NCBI GenBank assembly: GCA_038496445.1
Contig: JALMLS010000122.1
Span: forward strand, 1 to 64,000
DNA from: Trichosphaerium sp. ATCC 40318
Taxonomy: Eukaryota > Discosea > Flabellinia > Trichosidae
DNA: 64,000 nucleotides
Reading direction: 5' to 3'
Positions 10,813-22,048 of the stretch are shown here, in pieces (the first letter of the stretch is position 1; each line of letters begins with the position of its first letter). The notes below the pieces were generated by a model, which searched no databases, was not told the origin of the DNA, and was given only the letters and a program-made list of their open reading frames with translations. A program made the position numbers and the translations under genes.

Positions 10813-13800
10813 ATGTCGTTCTTTAGTTACATTATGAGCAAAAAAGTATATCCCACAAGGCTGTGCCCCATGTGCCACAAAGAATTTTCAACACACAACT
10901 TTTCAGCACACTTGCATACAAAAAGTCACCAGGCAAACGTTTTGGCGAAGCTGTGGGAAGTGCGCTCATCCAATAGAGAGCCACCGAACAAAAAAGCACG
11001 CACCAGCGATGATGTTGCTTACGATGAAGTGCTACATGCCAGTGAACAAGTTCAACAACAACAATTGATGCAAAATACCACAGAACCAGAACCTCAACCA
11101 GAACCTCAACCAGAACCTCAACCAGAACCTCAACCACAACCTCAACCACCGCTGCCATTAATGGAGCAAACATTCGTACAGTCAGACATGCTTTACGAAG
11201 CTGGTGATCTACTAATGGAAACGGAGACACAGTGTGTAGATAGGTGTTTAGCCGTTGGCAGGCCATTTCTCTCTATTAGCACTGCTTCATCAGAAGAGAA
11301 GGTCTTGTACCTTGCTAAAAAACTCCAATTGGAACAACAGCTGTCTAATGAAAACATGCAACTCTGGTTCAAATTTATATCGTCCGTGTCAACGCTTGTG
11401 GGAAACGCAGAAAACACAGAAGGTGAAAAGGCCTTCAATTATGAGCATTTGACAAACGACCGAGCCAACAAAGCCTTCAATCTGGTACTTCTCATGACCT
11501 CTTTTCCTCTTTTAGCTCACTTGCTTTACCAGTACACTCCTACGATAGAGCTCAGCACCATGCACGTAAGGACCAGTGCCACAAAAACCAAAGAACTCTT
11601 ATATGTGCAGCCGTCCCAGTATGTCAAGCTGCTCATGTCTCACCTGGTAGACAGAAATGCTATAAACGACACATCCAAGTATGGCTGCACTATACCTAGA
11701 GTGAATATGGACGGTGAGGAAGAGCAAATCCACGTGGTGGCCGGTCCAGAAACGGGAAAGCGCTACAAAGAACTTTTTGATGACGTTGAGAAGATAGAGG
11801 AAAACATCAGACTTGCAGGTACAACTTTTGTTGCAGTTTTTTTGTTCCCCTCCTCAAGCCAATGACCGTTGTGTAGCCTACCTGTGTCACGACAACTTCA
11901 CTTACGATAAGAGAGACAGTCTAGGACCCTTGTATTTTGTTATATGGAACTTGCCTAACAGTGAAACAATGCAAGGGATAATGCCTTTGATGGTATTGCC
12001 GGCACAAGTGAACATGGAAGACGCTGCAAAGTATGTCGTTGACGATTTGAAATCGCTGTACAACGGCATAGAGTGTTACTCACAACCCTTGGAAAAGGTG
12101 AAAAGCACGTTTATTTCTTTCTTTTAACGACAAAATAGACTTTCAAAGTGTACGTCAGGTTGGAGAAGATATTGGGGGACATACCTGGAATATGCAAACT
12201 CTTGAGTACGGTCTTGTTATTGTGTACTTTGCGTGCCATTCACCTCATTTTCTCAAAGGTATAAAGAACCACGCTTCGAAGATGCCTTGTAGAGTTTGCA
12301 AAGTATCCAGCAAGAACATCAAACTAGGTATCATGGATGTTTGCGAGGATAGAAATATGACGGACACCAGAGTGTTGAAAGCTAGACTGAGTCAGGCGGA
12401 AGAGGAAAAGCTCAACATCCTCTGTTTGAGAGCTTGGGTAATGGAACTTGTTTTTTGCCTCTGCAATTTATGCCCGTTTTCTTCTAAAGCTTGCATTTTA
12501 GAGTCCATTTTTGGATTTACCTGGCTTTGACATCTACCATCACACCCCTTATTGTCCTTTTCACAATATCATTCTGGGAGTGTCTAAAGCTATGATCAGC
12601 GCCACTGTAGAACTGCTGCAACAGCGTATGGTAGATTACAAGAAAAAGTTGAGAGAAAAAGTAGCCTGGTACTTGCACCAAAAGCACGTGCACGTCATCA
12701 AGTAATGCAAACGGTTTGGTTGCTTTGCGCTCATGCGACTGTAGAACTAAGGACCTTTGGGACAGCCATGGAGAGCTTGATACTGAGCGTGGCTGGGATG
12801 GTACTGACTTCAAATCCTTTCTGCAGATGGCTTTGTTCGTTTTAAAACCGTATTGTACCAAGGACGAGATGTCCGTGTGGTGAGTGTAGTTTTTTGGGTT
12901 TTTTTGGCTGGAATGTTTGTGACCTTCTATTGAAGGAAAGTTTTCTTGGGTTATGTGGCCCTGATTTCTAAGGACTTTTTGCGTACAACGAGGTTGAACG
13001 AGTTCACGACCGAGGCTGCGAGGTTGTTGAACCTGATGCAAAAGCATTTGCCAGGTACCTGTCATTATTGTGGTGATTGGCTGCTATCTAACTCTATCTT
13101 CCATAGGAGCAAAAACCTCTATACCCAACTTTCACGCGCTGTTTCACCACTCGAAACACGTCGAGATGTTTGGCATGCCCAAACACTACAGGTAACGGCA
13201 TTCTGTTTGTTGGGTGCTGACTGGGTTTTTTTAAAGCACTTACGCTTGTGAATCCAGGCACAAAAGGATAAAGAACTGGAAGAACTCCACCAATGGCTTG
13301 CACAAAGAAAAGTGAGAAATATTAGGTCCGTGTTGAGCTGACGCCGATTGCTAGTGACATCATGAAGCGTGAGGCGGCTTTGTTTGCCTCTAATGTGGCT
13401 GCGGATCTGGCCACCTCATTGGTGAGTGTAGGAAAGCCACCTGCTGGTAGAAAAACGTACTTTGGACACGAGGTGACCGTGCCCAAGTTTTACAACATCC
13501 CACAGGCGTCTTGGACTTTGCGTGAGCGCCCTCTTCTCTCATTCTTTTGTTTGCTGATCTGTTTCGCGCAGATAACGCTAAAAAAGTGCAACTCACAAAG
13601 CGACTGAGAGACATCTGGTTGAGGGACATTGCCCAGGAGCATCACAGACAACTGGATAGCAGTGTGGTGATGTATAAATCGGCCAAGTGCGAATCTAGAG
13701 AGATTGCTCTGTTTACAAACACTGAGACTTGTTTCAAATCCTGGAGACCTATTCATGGTGAGGACAGAAGTAACTGCATTTATTTGGAGACGACCAACAT

Positions 13801-14129
13801 TATAAGGATGAAAGAGGAAATTTACGTGTTTGGCAGGTAAAGTTGCTGTGCTTTTATTATAATCACATTGCTGCTGATAAATCTCTTTACAATGTAGGTT
13901 GTATAAACTGGTAAATCAGATAGATAGGTATGACAAACTCACTGACTTGGTTATGTGCGTTGAGTGGTGTTTTCTTGGTTTTGTTGACATCAGTTGCAGG
14001 TTGGAGAGAGCTGGCGACCTTGCTTGTGTACCTTTGAGCATGGTGTTTAGGCTTGCTTGTGTTGTGCCTGATCCTTGTGAACCTGAGCACTATTTGGATA
14101 ACTACTATCAGCGTGCAATACCAAATTGA
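10813..14129 (+). CDS. Zinc-finger transposon protein, CACTA/KDZ-like appearance
   Basis: The start is ATG 10813 or 10834. Residues 15-45 form a C2H2-type finger (CPMCHKEF..HLHTKSH), followed by a Gln/Pro/Glu repeat (PEPQ units near 11085-11145). Introns near 11818-11875, 12100-12138, 12440-12501 and later ones must be removed to follow the protein to YYQRAIPN at 14129. Recognisable blocks are SLGPLYFVIWNLPN, a CRVC zinc-type pair, LPGFDIYHHTPYCPFHNIILGVSK, IPNFHALFHHSKHVEMFG and CEPEHYLDNYY. This order (finger, DDE-like core, Cys pair, then an HALxH..FG block) resembles Transposase_21/Tnp_2 and Plavaka/KDZ-type DNA transposons. The superfamily is not certain and I did not find terminal inverted repeats. 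Domesticated or recently active; the blocks look intact by eye. Confidence 0.5.
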
Positions 14130-14332
14130 TGGCGATAGCTTTGTACATGATTACATGTAAGTTTAGAATAAAATTTCATGAGGCATGTTTTGTTTGCCAA
14201 AAGTCGAATTCCATATGAATTTATATTTTGAGTTGGGGTTTTGTAAATGACCTATATTCTGATTCGATATGAAATCCACTAATCTGTGTATTTCCACAAG
14301 ATTTCAGATAGAATTCATCATGAATTCCATAT

Positions 14333-14728
14333 TTGAAATTGGTACTGAAGGCACCTGTTGTAGCATCATACCGTACTAATTCAAACACACAATATGATTG
14401 GGCGACCTTTGTTGTGTACCTTTTAGAACACAATCATTTGGTTGCTGGAGATTATTTTGTGGTGGACAATGCTCGTGTCCACAGTGCCAAAGAAACTTTT
14501 TCAGAGATATATGAAGCTTGTGCTTTACGAGGAGTACACTACATATTTCTGCCAAAGTATTCTCCGGAACTCAACCCATGTGAACTTGTTTTCGCTCACA
14601 TAAAGAACCATTTGCGTTACAGACGCCGAAATGATACTTTTTGGTATGAAATAGCCAAAACAATGGCTACTGTAACTAGAGAGCTTGTAGAAAGTTTCTA
14701 TGATCATTGTGTACACATGCGTTTTTAA
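14333..14728 (+). pseudogene. Truncated Tc1/mariner-IS630-like DDE transposase
   Basis: The 131-residue ORF ends at TAA 14728. It contains the C-terminal half of a DDE_3-type catalytic domain: FVVDNARVH with the second Asp, then FLPKYSPELNPCELVFAHIK with the final Glu, 35 residues apart in the usual layout. The N-terminal helix-turn-helix and the first catalytic Asp are missing. The sequence upstream to 14200 shows no in-frame continuation, so this is a decapitated copy. Terminal inverted repeats were not found by eye. A 54-A tract lies 200 bp downstream. It shares no sequence with the transposon gene ending at 14129. Confidence 0.8.
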
Positions 14729-14927
14729 AATAAATAAAATTTGTTATTTTGTACACGTGGGTTTTTTTTTTTTCTTGGAAGTGTTCTCTGGCTTCCGCAT
14801 CACCTTGAAATTTGAATATTTTTGTCAGTTAACCGGTTAGCATAGAAATTTAGAAATTTTCACCAGATAACTAATTTTCGTGCACAACCAGTTAAATTTT
14901 GACCAACTTGACTGAAACGGACAATAC

Positions 14928-14928
<1 letters not shown>

Positions 14929-14982
<54 letters not shown>
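14929..14982 (+). repeat. Homopolymer of 54 A
   Basis: It is followed after TCAT by a second short A run. It may be the poly(A) tail of a retroposed sequence inserted in plus orientation, or simple slippage; its length may also be unreliable in the assembly. Confidence 0.9.
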
Positions 14983-14987
<5 letters not shown>

Positions 14988-15572
14988 AAAAAAAAATTTG
15001 TAGCTATCTTCATTGACATCTAGTTTCATTACCTGCTAATAATGTTTGAGTTACAAGCATGTTAAATGGCCGTAGACGTAGAAATAGTGAGGTGTTCCTT
15101 TAGGAAGTTAGTTTGTTGCTAAAAAGCGGTGAGAAAGTAAAATCGAGTTAGTGTAGTTGATTTTAGCGTGTAAAAGCAGAATAGAGAATTAAATCAGATT
15201 ACCAACGAAATACAAAAGAAAGGCCAGCGGTGTGACTAAAAGTACTTTAGCATGTCAAACAAAGCTATAGCATTAAACTGTGTGTGCTTTGGGCCCATTA
15301 TGGGCGTAAAGGGCTCTGGAGAGTGTAGAGATAACCTAAAGGTGTAAAATAAAAGATATACTGAAGAGAAGCTGCATTCACTGGGCAGTTAAGCCGGCCT
15401 CCGAGTTGGTTGAGCTAATGTGTTAGTTGTTATAGCGTGGCATCCAATAATGTCATGAACATTGTCTACAGTCGGTTAGTTGATAGAAAAGAGGAGACAA
15501 AGTGCAATAACTCTAACTAGTGTTTATTAAATACACAAACTTGCCCCATTTACTGTAACTTTACATTTGTAG
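14983..15572. other. Intergenic, no gene seen
   Basis: AT-rich with no convincing ORF. It lies between the transposase remnant and the 3' end of the F-box/LRR gene. Both flanking features end here or run towards it, so it is likely a 3' region. Confidence 0.5.
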
Positions 15573-17150
15573 TTAAAAACTATGTATTTTTGCCCCGATA
15601 AGTGCTTTAATACCTTCATCAGTAACTGAAGTGTTTGTGAGGTGAATCTTATGAACTCCAACAAGTGCTTTAATGCCTTCGTCAGTTACTGAAGTGTTAT
15701 TGAGGTTAATAGTATGAACTCCAGCAAGTGCTTTAATACCTTCATCAGTCACTGAAGTATTTTTGAGGTTAATCTTATGAACTCCAGCGAGTGCTCTAGC
15801 GCCTTCATCAGTTGTTAAAGTGTTATCAAGGTCAATTGTATGAACTCCAGCAAGTGCTTTAATGCCTTCATCAGTAACTAAAGTGTTTGTGAGGAAAATA
15901 GTATGAACTCCAGCAAGCGCTTTAATACCTTTATCAGTAACTGAAGTGCGACAAAGGCCAATAGTATGAACTCCACCAAGTGCTTTAATACCTTCATCAG
16001 TTACTGAAGTGCCATTGAGGCGAATGGTATGAACTCCAGCGAGTGCTTTAACGCCTTCATCAGTTACTGAAGTGCTTATGAGGGAAATAGTATGAACTAC
16101 CTTTAGTGCTTTAATACCTTCATCAGTCACTGAAGTGTTAGCAACGTGAATAGTATGAACACCAACAAGTGCTTTAATACCTTCATCAGTTACTGAAGTG
16201 CTATAGAGGGATATAGTATGAACTCCCTTCAGAGCTTTAATACCTTTATCAGTAACCGAAGTGCGAGCTAGGTCAATGGTATGAACTCCACCAAGTGCTT
16301 TAATGCCTTCATCAGTTACTGAAGTGTTATAGAGGGATATAGTATGAACTCCAGCAAGTGCTTTAATACCTTCATCAGTTACTGAAGTGCCATTGAGGCG
16401 AATGGTATGAACTCCAGCAAGTGCTTTAACACCTTCATCAGTTACTGAAGTGTGACAAAGGTCAATAGTATGAACTCCCTTCAGTGCTTTAATACCTTCA
16501 TTAGTTACTGAAGTGAAATTGAGGCAAATGGTATGAACTCCAGCGAGTGCTTTAACGCCTTCATCAGTTACTGAAGTGTGACAAAGGTCAATAGTATGGA
16601 CACCAGCAAGTGCTTTAACGCCTTCGTCAGTTGCTGAAGTGCGACAAAGGTCAATAGTATGGACACCCTTCAGTGCTATAACGCCTTCGTCAGTTACTGA
16701 AGTGCGACAAAGGTCAATAGCATGGACACCCTTCAGTGCTTTAACGCCTTCATCAGTTACTGAAGTACGACAAAGGTCAATAGTATGGACACCCTTGAGT
16801 GCTTTAACGCCTTCGTCAGTTACTGAAGTGTTATTGAGGGAAATAGTATGAACTCCAGCAAGTGCTTTGACAGTGTTGTCATAAAAATAAGGTACTGAGA
16901 TTTTTGTGTATTTAAGAATCCCAGGATGTTTTACAGCTGATTTTGCTTGAGTTGGCGTTTTAATCGTAATAGCGTGGTATCCAATAATATCGTGAATAAT
17001 AGAAGCAAGCAAATGACATGTCTGACAAGCTGCAAATCGCGATTTGGTCGTTTGGCGTAAGATATGCGCTAATATCTCGGTCGGTAGCTGTAGCAAACTT
17101 GTGCTGGTGGTACTGTCAATTCTACAACCCTTTGAGGTAGAAAGCATCAT
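15573..17150 (-). CDS. F-box protein with 20 LRR-like repeats
   Basis: A single-exon ORF of 525 residues. Residues about 20-60 are an F-box (LLQLPTEILAHILRQTTKSRFAACQTCHLLAS), the segment that binds Skp1 in SCF ubiquitin ligases. After a short linker come 20 repeats of 21 residues, consensus TSVTDEGIKALAGVHTIDLxx, a compact leucine-rich repeat of the 'VTD-G' kind seen in bacterial and protist LRR_6 proteins. It should form a solenoid that picks a target. At the DNA level the unit is 63 bp and neighbouring units are very similar, which implies recent expansion by unequal exchange or gene conversion. Variable positions concentrate at the xLxx turn (CR, NN, YN, LT), the expected ligand face. Paralogues are at 33547, 56951-58440 and 61630-62209. 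A CACGTG lies 98 bp upstream. Confidence 0.9.
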   Translation of the reverse strand: MMLSTSKGCRIDSTTSTSLLQLPTEILAHILRQTTKSRFAACQTCHLLASIIHDIIGYHAITIKTPTQAKSAVKHPGILKYTKISVPYFYDNTVKALAGVHTISLNNTSVTDEGVKALKGVHTIDLCRTSVTDEGVKALKGVHAIDLCRTSVTDEGVIALKGVHTIDLCRTSATDEGVKALAGVHTIDLCHTSVTDEGVKALAGVHTICLNFTSVTNEGIKALKGVHTIDLCHTSVTDEGVKALAGVHTIRLNGTSVTDEGIKALAGVHTISLYNTSVTDEGIKALGGVHTIDLARTSVTDKGIKALKGVHTISLYSTSVTDEGIKALVGVHTIHVANTSVTDEGIKALKVVHTISLISTSVTDEGVKALAGVHTIRLNGTSVTDEGIKALGGVHTIGLCRTSVTDKGIKALAGVHTIFLTNTLVTDEGIKALAGVHTIDLDNTLTTDEGARALAGVHKINLKNTSVTDEGIKALAGVHTINLNNTSVTDEGIKALVGVHKIHLTNTSVTDEGIKALIGAKIHSF

Positions 17151-17923
17151 ATCGTCTATATTTGTCTAATTACTAACAGCTAGCTGTGATAGAGGAACCC
17201 ACAACGTTGAAAGTAAGTATAACAGCTGTTTTATTACGAATTTAAGTCACGTGATACTGCGGTCAAAAATAACAAACGGTGTACTAAAATGTCGAAAAAA
17301 AGTAGAACAAAAGTGATATGAACTGTTCGCCACAAAGGGAGCAACTGGGTTATGGCGCTCAGTCGCCGGTAGACTCTGCCCCACCCCACAACCCCCTAAA
17401 AGGGGGCTTTCTAAATAGTTCCTGTCTATTACGCCTTTCTACAATCACGTGATTGCATGTTTGCCTTGCATTACATGAGAATACAAGACACGGCATTACA
17501 GTAATTTGTCAATGCAATGTCATGATGTAAATGGTAGAACTGGAGGCCAATTGTGTGAAGTGTAGCTTCAATGACAAAAGGGAAGGAGAGTAAGGTTTGG
17601 TATGAAAATGGTGGATTCTTTATGGAGTGCTTGAAGGAACACAACACATATAACATAGCAAATATGTACATGGTTTAATAGAATGAAGGCACGAAGAATT
17701 CTAGCATTCATTTGGTAGACGTTTGCAGTCTCCAACGAAACAAGATGGTTTCATTATTATTGATGAGGTACTATTCAATTGAGTTTGTTCTAGGTCAAGG
17801 CCTCAAAATAATTACAACCATTGTTTGTAATGCTAGGTACTCAAACTAATGTAGGTGCCTTTACAGGCAGTTTCGGTAGTTTTTGTTTTTATTTTTTATT
17901 ATGGTCATGTTAACAACCCGATC
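17151..17923. other. Intergenic with a G/C-rich hairpin
   Basis: No coding sequence seen. A GC-rich patch at about 17330-17410 stands out from its AT-rich surroundings. It includes a 6-bp stem with 3-nt loop at 17392-17406 (CCCCCT-AAA-AGGGGG). CACGTG sites lie at 17248 and 17452. A non-coding RNA is possible but I recognise no family. Confidence 0.4.
17248..17253. promoter_or_regulatory. CACGTG E-box upstream of F-box/LRR gene
   Basis: TCACGTGATA lies 98 bp before the ATG at 17150. The same ten-base block occurs 84 bp before the start of the broken paralogue at 62209. CACGTG is a classical bHLH/bZIP half-site palindrome; the factor here is unknown. Confidence 0.5.
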
Positions 17924-20279
17924 CTAAGCTGTTGGAGGTTTCTCAAATTTCCATTGTTGATTGTGGTTATTTGTTCCATACGTATACAAATACACATTCC
18001 TGTAAAATACACAGTTAACAACTGAAAGTCATTATAGGAATTAAAAAAAGTTGGGCGTACTGGTTGTTTGATCCTCCATTATTACCATCAATAGAGTAAC
18101 GAAGGTCACGCTTTTTTAATCTATACGTAAATGCTTTACCAGATACTAAGGACCTCTCCCAATGTTGGTTTCCGTTATCTTGATCACACTCAATAAGCTT
18201 CAAGTTCCTGGAAAAAAATGTAAAAATAAGCATTGTTTTCTTTCGATAAGAGCCCTTACTGTTTATTTGCTGCGCCGGTTCCTCCATCGAGACAATATTT
18301 TGTATATCGCTTGCGGTACATGTAATATTTTTCATGTTTTGTTTCAACCCAGTGCTGATTTTCGTTTTCATCATTGTATTTGTACAGATACACATTATTG
18401 TTGTTTGCATTTGGCTGCTTCTGTGCTGTCAAAGCATACCCAAGTGCATTCTCCTTTCTCATGGTATATACCTTTTCTGTGTGTGTATAGGAAAGACAAG
18501 AGTCAATTCCGCTAAGCTTACCACATCCCTGGGCTTGACTGTGCCTCGAAAACCTGAGCCATTTGTTTAAACTGGAAAAAAAATGATAAGTCAAATAGAA
18601 GGTCCATCTGAGACATTACTTGTTTGTAGGTATGGTTGATTTCATTATACCAGATTTATCTGGGTCGTGTTCCATATTCAGAAGATGCCCAATTTCATGT
18701 GCAGTCAAAATAACTCTTTTACGAGTGTCACTTCGTTGAGTGACTTCTGCTCCAAAATCGACTTGGGAACACATACGACCTAGTGTGGCTGATCCTAATG
18801 CCTTTCCCGGATCGCAGTTGTGATAAAGTAACACGAACGCTTCTTCGCGACCATCGTCACCATATGGATATCTATTGTATACCCACGAATTAAGATTATC
18901 GAGTATTTGACCTCTGTTCTTGCAAGTCCAATTAGCAGCTAAAAAAAAAAAGGTTACAACAGATATTTTCTTGCAGTATGAAATTGTTCTTCCACGTACA
19001 ATAGTCATCACGGTCTTCCATTATTAATAGTTCTGAAACGACAAGTTTTACATTCTTTGAAATGAGAATAAGTACACTGCACACTCATAAAGTTTTTGAT
19101 TACAAAAAATACACTTACAAGTTCTTCATTGTATATTGCATTTACGCCATGAATGTCTAACAAAAAACACTGATTTAGAACACATTTAAAATAGCACTGA
19201 TTGACGTACTATTTGTAACATAGTCAACTGAACCGTCAACACCTCTATCATCGAAAAGACTTTCATCAACAACTGCAACCTTTTGGGACTTTTAATGATA
19301 CAGTATTTAATAAATATTTATTGTACCATACGGAGAACCCTTAATGAAGATGGACAATTATCAGGCGGAGGCACTAGTGGTGTTCTATCTCCCATAGGGT
19401 AAGATCTTTACAAAGTTAGTAGAGGTCGAGTGCGAAAAGAAACAAATGTCCAAACCTTCTTGAACGCTTGTGTTGATGCTTGTTAAAACGAATTCTTTCG
19501 TTACATAAATCACAACCGATTGACTCTTTGCGTTTTAAATTGTTCGGCCTGTTAATTAAAGAAGAAAATTAGAAATGCTTTAAAGTAAAAGAAAAAACAA
19601 AGAAAAACAGAAAATTGACTTTTCGTACGTGAGAATCACGTGAGTGGCTGAACCAAGTTTTTGTAAATGATGTGGTGACATGTATTCAATGTGTCTAAAT
19701 AGCAAACGGTTGTTAGTATGAGACTACGCACAACAAGTACGTTGAACGAGAACTTACTTTTTCGCTGGTTCAATGACAAGCATTTCATCATCAACAAATA
19801 GAATACCTTCTATTGTTCCATCTTTATGAGCCATAAACCGGAATCTGTAATTGTCATTGATAGATTTGAAGGTCTTTGAAGGAACAGGAATATACTTCGT
19901 GCTGTTTCCTGTACCCAAGATAATCTTAAAAGTCTCATGAGAAAAAAAAAAGATAAAAAAAAAGTACCCTAGAATCAACACTGAACGGCGAATCTTTGAT
20001 GCATTCAACTGTCATGTTACCACTACTTTTGTTCACTTTTAAGATATGAACTCCTTCAGCGCTTCGTTTTGTTGAAAGTGATAAATCAACTACCAAAAAT
20101 TAGGTCTTGAGATACAAATACACCGTAGTGTTCGCACTCGAAGTGACGACTTCAAACTCATGTACGTTATCCCAGTACTGTTTATCATAGCAGAAAACGG
20201 CATTAACTAGTAGAACTATCGAAAATAAGTTGTTAATATAACCCTTTTGTATCTTACCAATGAGTGCGAGCTTCCACAT
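17924..20279 (-). CDS. Secreted ADAM-like (metzincin) metalloprotease with C-terminal lectin-like domain
   Basis: The ATG at 20279 starts MWKLALIG, a short first exon of a probable signal peptide. Later exons give a propeptide-like region (ETFKIILGTGNSTKYIP..EGILFVDDEMLVIEP). The catalytic exon near 18.65-18.95 kb has AHEIGHLLNMEHD, the HExxHxxxxxH zinc site of M12B/reprolysin proteases. The expected Met-turn follows in DKSGIMKST. The last exons carry three spaced NQHW/NQQW motifs (NQHWVE, NQHWER, NQQWKFEK), as in ricin-B-type beta-trefoil lectins. The stop is at 17924 after KFEKPPTA. A secreted zinc endopeptidase that uses the trefoil to hold glycans is the likely picture. No transmembrane segment is seen. 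Several introns are short and A-rich, and the join near 20.08-20.15 kb is uncertain. Confidence 0.75.
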
Positions 20280-20835
20280 TGTTGTTGTATTTGTTTTGAA
20301 CTTTTCTACTCAAAAAATAACGGCTTAATGTTTTAAGTGTATATCACGTCATAGCTCACCACGTGTGTTGTTGTTTGGTTTATGTGATACCCAAACAAAA
20401 TAATACGGCTGTTGCAAAATTATCTGCGATATCGGGGAAACTCGGACAATCTACAAGATTTGCTTTGTTTTTTCTCTGAATCATGGTTGCACCAAAAAAA
20501 CTGCAGCTTTTGATTTTGTAATGAATGAAGATGTGGAACATTTCAAGCGTTTGGTTGGACTGAACAAGACTGTCAATATCGAAGGACACAATAGGCAACA
20601 ACGCCAATGGCGAGTAGCAATCAAAACATCCCCTCACCCTCCCTACAATCCTTTTTCTTTTTTATGTACAACATTATTTTTATTTTTTCCTTCAAACACA
20701 TTTGCAATCATACGAGTGTTCTTAAATGTAGAATAAATCTGCTCGCTACACTAAAGCCACCAAAAAGTGAGCGTCTTTCCTCCCAAGCGCGTCTCCCTTA
20801 TATTGACAATTGGCAATCTAACGTCAAATGATATC
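20280..20835. other. Intergenic, no convincing gene
   Basis: ORFs here are short and lack splice-compatible partners. CACGTG occurs near 20360. It probably holds the promoter of the protease gene. Confidence 0.4.
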
Positions 20836-21643
20836 TCACCCGATAGAATCAACTTGCGACTTGTCACGTTCTAAGTTTTTCAAATATTCTTCACTCTTTA
20901 CAGTCACGTGACTAAGTAATGACCAAGTAATGATGAGGAGCTCTTCTCGTTGAGGATAATAAGCATATGACAGCGGTATACAGGCCTTCATTTCAACATT
21001 GTACATAGTTGATGGCATCATTTGATTACCTACTAGCATGTAACTGGGCACAATGGACTTTTGATATTGGAAATCTCTCACTACGTGTTGGTGGACAGTA
21101 GGCTCTATTTCTTCGGCATCAATTCCCCATTTCTGTACAATTGTCGATAAATGTAATCTGAGTCGTTTCGTATCATATCATCCATAAAATGGTTTGATAA
21201 TTGTAGAGAAGCTAAATCTTGCCATGAAAGGCCGTATTGACGATAATATTCTGTAGTATCTCTATGGGCAGCGAAAACAACTCTGTGGCTTCCGCAATTA
21301 AAGTATTAACACGTGTGATGCTTAGTTGTCATTTTACCTGTTTGAAAACAGTTTAATGAAACTAGTTTTGTGACCCAAAAAAACTTGGATTGCAGTTTCA
21401 CATTGACACATTTATAGCTGCGTCACGTGCTTAAAATACGTTTACATACTTATTCTGCGTAGTATGTAGGATATTGTCGTTTATTGCATTTTTCCGTCTT
21501 CTGGGTTTAGCACACTATTGCACGGGACCCATATCAGTTGAAGGCTTAGGTTCGCCAAAAAAGAGTTTAGTACCTGACAAGGAGGCTTCAACAGCCACCA
21601 TTGGTTCTTCGAACACTAAGTGAATGTAACATTGGAGTTGCAT
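20836..21643 (-). CDS. Hypothetical protein, possible F-box remnant
   Basis: Not recognised. The possible first exon, from ATG 21643, reads MQLQCYIHLVFEEPMVAVEASLS and ends at a GTACT donor. A middle segment near 21.22-21.31 kb in one frame reads TELFSLPIEILQNIIVNTAF, which resembles an F-box start. The last exon reads IDAEEIEPTVHQHVVRDFQYQKS and runs to the stop at 20836. I cannot join the three blocks in one frame with confidence, so the gene may be broken or mis-spliced in my reading. Confidence 0.3.
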
Positions 21644-22048
21644 GTTGATTTTAAAAAAGTTTGTTACGGAAAGAAATACAAGTGCCAATTTCTACAATGC
21701 ATTGAGGAACTCTGAATATCGTTACATAGAAGGTAGTTATTATTTGAGCAATTTACTTGTTTCTTTTCTCATGGTAAATTCAACCAAAGTCAAATACGCC
21801 TAAATGATTGACAACATGATTGATTTTTCCTAATTGTCGTAGCTAGGTGCTATGAAGCATAATATTACAATACTACACATTGATTGAAATCGTAAGGTGT
21901 AATTTCTGTCTTGATAGAAATTCTTCCTAATTAGGTTGATTTTCCTATCAAACCCTGATTGATATTTCGAGAGAAAACTCAAAAAAAACCATATTTTAAT
22001 CATCACACGAGCATCACAACAAATCTCAACCCTTACAAATCAATAAAC

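Noticed and set aside
14837-15019. 60-codon minus-strand ORF with Phe run
   Set aside because: It is just the translation of the poly(A)/poly(T) tract.
15600-16870. 63-bp repeats as a satellite or CRISPR-like array
   Set aside because: Units are in frame with an F-box ORF and encode an LRR-like peptide; there are no unique spacers.
17330-17430. GC-rich patch as tRNA, 5S rRNA or snRNA
   Set aside because: It has only a short stem of six pairs and no family sequence that I recognise; left as an unassigned patch.
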